Part shown: positions 7,309 to 9,840 of the stretch, in pieces
Layout: each line of letters opens with the position of its first letter
How positions within the stretch are numbered: the first letter of the stretch is position 1
Assembly: GCA_023428805.1 (NCBI GenBank)
Contig: JAEYWW010000308.1
Location: forward strand, 1-9,840
Reading direction: 5' to 3'
Length of the DNA stretch: 9,840 nucleotides
Source: Armatimonadota bacterium
GTDB taxonomy: Bacteria; Armatimonadota; Fimbriimonadia; Fimbriimonadales; Fimbriimonadaceae
The notes under the pieces: model-generated
Seen by the model: the letters and a program-made list of their open reading frames with translations, nothing else
What the model was told of the DNA's origin: nothing
The model's database searches: none
Made by a program: the position numbers and the translations under genes

Positions 7309-7729
7309 CCACGAAGAAGACCTGGATATCAGCATTCTGGAGCAGATGGGCTATGAGGAGCGCGACCTCAAAATCGATAAATCCGGCAAAGCGGCGATCT
7401 ACTTCTTTGTCGTGATCCTGCTCACGATGCTGGCGGCCTTCGGAATCATGAAGATCATGCAGCCGGGCATTGCCGGCCGCCCCGCCGAAATGAGCGGCTA
7501 CCGCCAGTTGCCGCCGAAGGATTACCCGCTTCTGCAGTCCAACGTGACGGCTCAGGGAGACACGATCCGGGTGCTGACCGAAGCTGATGCGAAGCTCAAT
7601 GGCTACGGCTGGAACGGCGACAGCAAGTCCAGCGCGCACGTGCCGATTGATCGGGCGATGGACTTGGTTCTCGAAGAGGGCCTGCCCACATCCGCGAGGG
7701 CGAAAAGCTACGAGGAGCTGAGCAAGTGA
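7298..7729 (+). CDS. conserved single-span membrane protein of ACIII-cox clusters, function unknown
   Basis: The 143-residue protein has a short acidic, histidine-containing N-terminus (MSHNHEED), one transmembrane helix at about 32-54 and a soluble C-terminal region that is probably periplasmic. Near the end it carries NGYGW (101-105) and VPIDRAMDLVLEEGLP (115-130). From memory, this YGW...PIDRAM...GLP pattern recurs in small unnamed proteins beside SCO and cox genes in ACIII-bearing bacteria; I know no established function. It has no CxxCH and no cysteines, so it binds neither heme c nor a cysteine-held metal. The ATG at 7298 is chosen over an upstream TTG because GAGGAGG (7285-7291) lies 6 bases before it. 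It overlaps actF by 11 bp and the SCO gene by 4 bp. An accessory subunit or an assembly factor linking ACIII and the oxidase is plausible inference. Confidence 0.85.
   Translation: MSHNHEEDLDISILEQMGYEERDLKIDKSGKAAIYFFVVILLTMLAAFGIMKIMQPGIAGRPAEMSGYRQLPPKDYPLLQSNVTAQGDTIRVLTEADAKLNGYGWNGDSKSSAHVPIDRAMDLVLEEGLPTSARAKSYEELSK
7712..7717 (+). promoter_or_regulatory. ribosome binding site of the SCO gene
   Basis: GAGGAG encodes E139-E140 of the upstream small protein. It is 8 bases before the GTG at 7726 but 14 before the ATG at 7732, favouring the GTG start. Confidence 0.7.
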
Positions 7730-8625
7730 AGATGCGCTCCGCCCTCCTCGCTTTGACCGTCTGCATGGCCGGACTCGCGTCCGCCCAGCTCTACGGACCG
7801 CCCAAGGGCGCGATTCCGGGAGAAAGCAGGGTACCTGCAAACATGAGCAATGCGGGAGTTCGGATCGATCAGAAGCTGAACGACACCATCCCGATGGACA
7901 TCAAGTTCAATACGGACAAGGGCGAGGAGGTTCAGATCGGAAGCCTGTTCTCCGAACGGCCCGTGCTGATGCTCATGGTGTTCTTTGAATGCACCGGCGT
8001 CTGCACCCAGGAGTTGAATGGGCTCGTCGATGTTGTCAACCGATTCCGAAAGGAAGAGGATAAGGCGGGCGAACTCTTCGATGTCATCGTGGTCAGCATT
8101 GACCCGAGCGAAACACCCAAACTGGCCGCTGGAAAGAAGCAGGCTTACCTCGACCTCTACGAAAAGAAGGGGACGGAGGATGCCTGGCACTTCCTGACGG
8201 GCAAGCAGGAGAACATCGCCAAGCTGGCCGACGCAGTCGGATTCAAATACAAGATCGAGGAGAAATCCGGAAACGGGAACGCGGGCAACTACCAGATCAC
8301 CCATCCCGCTGGGCTGATGGTTCTCACTCCTCACGGTCAGATTTCAAAGTATTTCCTGTCCAGCGAATACGATCAATATCCGCTCTTGGAGTCGCTGCGC
8401 GCGGCTCAACGAAATCAGATCGGCAGCCGCGATGACCGGCCATTCTTCATGGCCTGCGTCAACGTGGACCCGATGACCGGCAAGATGAGCATGAACATCC
8501 TGAACTCCGTGAAGACGGGCGGGATTCTGATCATGGCCATCATGGCCTTTGCAATCTTCACCATGAGCCGCAAATACAAGACGACTCCTTTGTCCAAGGA
8601 TGAAAACAAGGAGGATCAGGGCTGA
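7726..8625 (+). CDS. SCO1/SenC-family copper chaperone for cytochrome c oxidase CuA, with C-terminal membrane anchor
   Basis: The 299-residue protein has an N-terminal signal peptide (about 1-20, ending ASA). The thioredoxin-like SCO domain carries the copper-binding CTGVC motif (C89, C93) and the partner histidine H193 in YQITHPAGLMVL. SCO proteins deliver copper to, or reduce, the CuA site of oxidase subunit II, encoded directly downstream. Beyond the usual fold there is a C-terminal extension (about 235-299) with FMACVNVDPMTGKMS and a transmembrane helix at about 261-280, so the protein is probably held in the membrane from its C-terminus. The GTG at 7726 overlaps the upstream stop (GTGA) and has GAGGAG at 7712-7717 at good spacing. 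The ATG at 7732 would shorten the protein by two residues and is less well spaced. Confidence 0.92.
   Translation: MKMRSALLALTVCMAGLASAQLYGPPKGAIPGESRVPANMSNAGVRIDQKLNDTIPMDIKFNTDKGEEVQIGSLFSERPVLMLMVFFECTGVCTQELNGLVDVVNRFRKEEDKAGELFDVIVVSIDPSETPKLAAGKKQAYLDLYEKKGTEDAWHFLTGKQENIAKLADAVGFKYKIEEKSGNGNAGNYQITHPAGLMVLTPHGQISKYFLSSEYDQYPLLESLRAAQRNQIGSRDDRPFFMACVNVDPMTGKMSMNILNSVKTGGILIMAIMAFAIFTMSRKYKTTPLSKDENKEDQG
8608..8614 (+). promoter_or_regulatory. ribosome binding site of coxB inside the SCO gene
   Basis: AAGGAGG is the strongest Shine-Dalgarno match in the window. It encodes K295-E296 of the SCO protein and lies 10 bases before the coxB ATG. Confidence 0.8.
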
Positions 8626-9716
8626 TGAACAACGTTCCGATTGTTCCGCCGCAGGCATCCGAGCATGCGTGGCACTACGACGCACTGTTCTGGACAATCA
8701 CTGGCCTGACCGCGTTCTTCACGATCCTCGTCGGCATCGTCATTCTTGTGCTTGCGACGAAGTACAAGCGTGGCTCGAGCGCGGATCGCCGCAACCCGAT
8801 TGACCACAGCACCTTGCTGGAATTGGGGTGGACCATTCCTCCGCTCTTCCTGGCGCTTGCGATCTTCGGATGGAGCACCAAAAATTACCTGACCGTCCGC
8901 ACCATGCCGGAAGATGCACTCGATGTTTTTGTCATCGGCAAGCAGTGGATGTGGCACGTTCAGCACATGGACGGCACCCGTGAGAACAACGAGCTTCATA
9001 TTCCAGTCGGGCGACCGGTGAAGCTCACGATGATCTCGCAGGATGTCATCCACGCGATGTATCTGCCCGATTTCAGAGCTCAATATCACGTTGTCCCGGG
9101 CCGCTACACTCAGTTGGCCTTCACGCCGACCAAGCCGGGCTACTACAAAATGCTCTGCGCAATGCACTGCGGAACACAGCACTCCGAGATGGTGGGCTAT
9201 GTCTACGTCTTGAGTGAGAAGGATTACGCCGAGTGGGTTGAGAAGGGAGGCAATCGCTACAAGCCGAAGGCCGCGACCGTGGTGGATCACGGAAAGCAGG
9301 TTTGGGAAGAGAAGCGCTGCTACACCTGCCATACCGAGCAGAATACGAACCGCGGCCCGAGCCTCCTCGGCATCAATGGGCGAAAGCGGGTGTTCGACAA
9401 TGGCTCCAGCACCATTGCGAACGACGACTACCTTCGCCTCTCCATTCTTGAGCCATCCGATCAACTGGTGGCGGGCTACGACCCCACCATGCAGTCCTAC
9501 AAGGGACAGTTGACAGAAGAAGACGTGATGGCCCTGATCGCCTATATGAAGTCGCTGGGCGGCTCATCTGCCGAAGCGGGCGGGAAGACGAAATACGTTC
9601 GACCCGACGCGCCCACCGCACCCGACTACAGCGCCAATCAGAGCGCCGCAGACATCGCCAACAAGAAGAAGTCCGCCGGCGCAACGCAGGCTGAGGAGTC
9701 CCGAAACCGACCATGA
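8625..9716 (+). CDS. coxB: CoxB, cytochrome c oxidase subunit II with fused cytochrome c domain (caa3 type)
   Basis: The 363-residue protein has two N-terminal transmembrane helices (about 23-45 and 68-86), a cupredoxin domain and a C-terminal cytochrome c domain. The CuA ligands are visible as H143 in DVIHAMYLP and C178, C182, H186 and M189 in [12 protein letters not shown]. The position usually Glu in CSELC-type sites is Met here, but that ligand acts through its backbone carbonyl. The heme site is CYTCH at 232-236, with M289 in DPTMQSY as probable sixth ligand. This fusion defines caa3-type oxidases. A low-complexity tail of about 50 residues follows. The ATG at 8625 shares one base with the SCO stop and has AAGGAGG at 8608-8614. 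Confidence 0.96.
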   Translation: MNNVPIVPPQASEHAWHYDALFWTITGLTAFFTILVGIVILVLATKYKRGSSADRRNPIDHSTLLELGWTIPPLFLALAIFGWSTKNYLTVRTMPEDALDVFVIGKQWMWHVQHMDGTRENNELHIPVGRPVKLTMISQDVIHAMYLPDFRAQYHVVPGRYTQLAFTPTKPGYYKMLCAMHCGTQHSEMVGYVYVLSEKDYAEWVEKGGNRYKPKAATVVDHGKQVWEEKRCYTCHTEQNTNRGPSLLGINGRKRVFDNGSSTIANDDYLRLSILEPSDQLVAGYDPTMQSYKGQLTEEDVMALIAYMKSLGGSSAEAGGKTKYVRPDAPTAPDYSANQSAADIANKKKSAGATQAEESRNRP

Positions 9717-9840
9717 GCGCAGCTCTGACTCAAGAAACGCATACGCCCGAACCGCCGCAGAAGAACTACCTGAATGCGGACCACACGCTCAAGTCGTGGG
9801 TTTTGACCGTCGATCACAAACGGATCGCTGTGCTGTATAT
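9713..9840 (+). CDS. coxA: CoxA, cytochrome c oxidase subunit I (5' end, runs off the window)
   Basis: About 42 codons are present from the ATG at 9713, which overlaps the coxB TGA by four bases (ATGA). The N-terminal region ([16 protein letters not shown]) leads into [16 protein letters not shown], the conserved segment just before the first helix of heme-copper oxidase subunit I. Heme a and CuB ligands lie beyond the edge, so catalytic residues cannot be checked. Subunit I reduces oxygen to water and pumps protons; here it would receive electrons from the fused CoxB. GAGGAG at 9693-9698 is the likely ribosome binding site, with a long spacing of 14 bases. Confidence 0.93.
   Translation, partial: MSAALTQETHTPEPPQKNYLNADHTLKSWVLTVDHKRIAVLY

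Noticed and set aside
8616..9464. Minus-strand open frame of about 280 codons opposite coxB
   Set aside because: CoxB has intact CuA and heme motifs on the + strand; the antisense translation has no domain and no convincing start signal.

Overview
The window is a continuous piece of a respiratory gene cluster, all on the + strand. It holds an Alternative Complex III (ACIII, a quinol:cytochrome c oxidoreductase) in the order actA(3' end)-actB-actC-actD-actE-actF. These are followed by a small conserved membrane protein of unknown function, a SCO-type copper chaperone, the cytochrome-c-fused subunit II of a caa3-type oxidase (coxB), and the first codons of subunit I (coxA). I see no mobile element, CRISPR array, RNA gene, terminator or minus-strand gene. 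The only non-coding DNA is 20 bp between actA and actB and 9 bp between actC and actD.

Layout. 1-86: end of the multiheme cytochrome ActA. 107-3400: ActB, an apo-molybdopterin-oxidoreductase-like domain fused to a four-cluster iron-sulfur domain. 3390-4847: ActC, NrfD-like quinol-binding membrane subunit. 4857-5420: ActD (DUF3341). 5420-6085: ActE, monoheme cytochrome c lipoprotein. 6085-7308: ActF, second large membrane subunit. 7298-7729: small single-span protein with a 'VPIDRAMDLVLEEGLP' motif. 7726-8625: SCO1/SenC protein with an extra C-terminal membrane anchor. 8625-9716: CoxB with CuA and heme c. 9713 to the edge: CoxA.

How they work together (family knowledge). ActC/ActF oxidise quinol. 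Electrons pass through ActB iron-sulfur clusters and ActA/ActE hemes to the cytochrome c domain and CuA of CoxB, then to the CoxA heme-copper centre, which reduces oxygen. SCO delivers copper to CuA. Placing ACIII and a caa3 oxidase in one unit fits the ACIII-oxidase supercomplexes known from other bacteria. Almost every junction is a start/stop overlap, and the Shine-Dalgarno sequence lies inside the upstream gene, so the whole set is probably one translationally coupled transcript whose promoter lies upstream of the window.

Organism. The composition is moderately GC-rich by eye, Shine-Dalgarno sites are strong, and the bacterium is Gram-negative-type with lipoprotein and Tat-like signals. 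ACIII followed by the small protein, SCO and a caa3 oxidase is a layout found in several non-proteobacterial phyla (for example Acidobacteriota, Verrucomicrobiota, Armatimonadota, Gemmatimonadota and Planctomycetota). I cannot assign the phylum from this window. The machinery is known. The less explained parts are the small protein at 7298-7729, the histidine-rich tails and linker on four subunits (including a strict 5-residue histidine period in ActE), and the systematic embedding of ribosome binding sites in the C-terminal codons.
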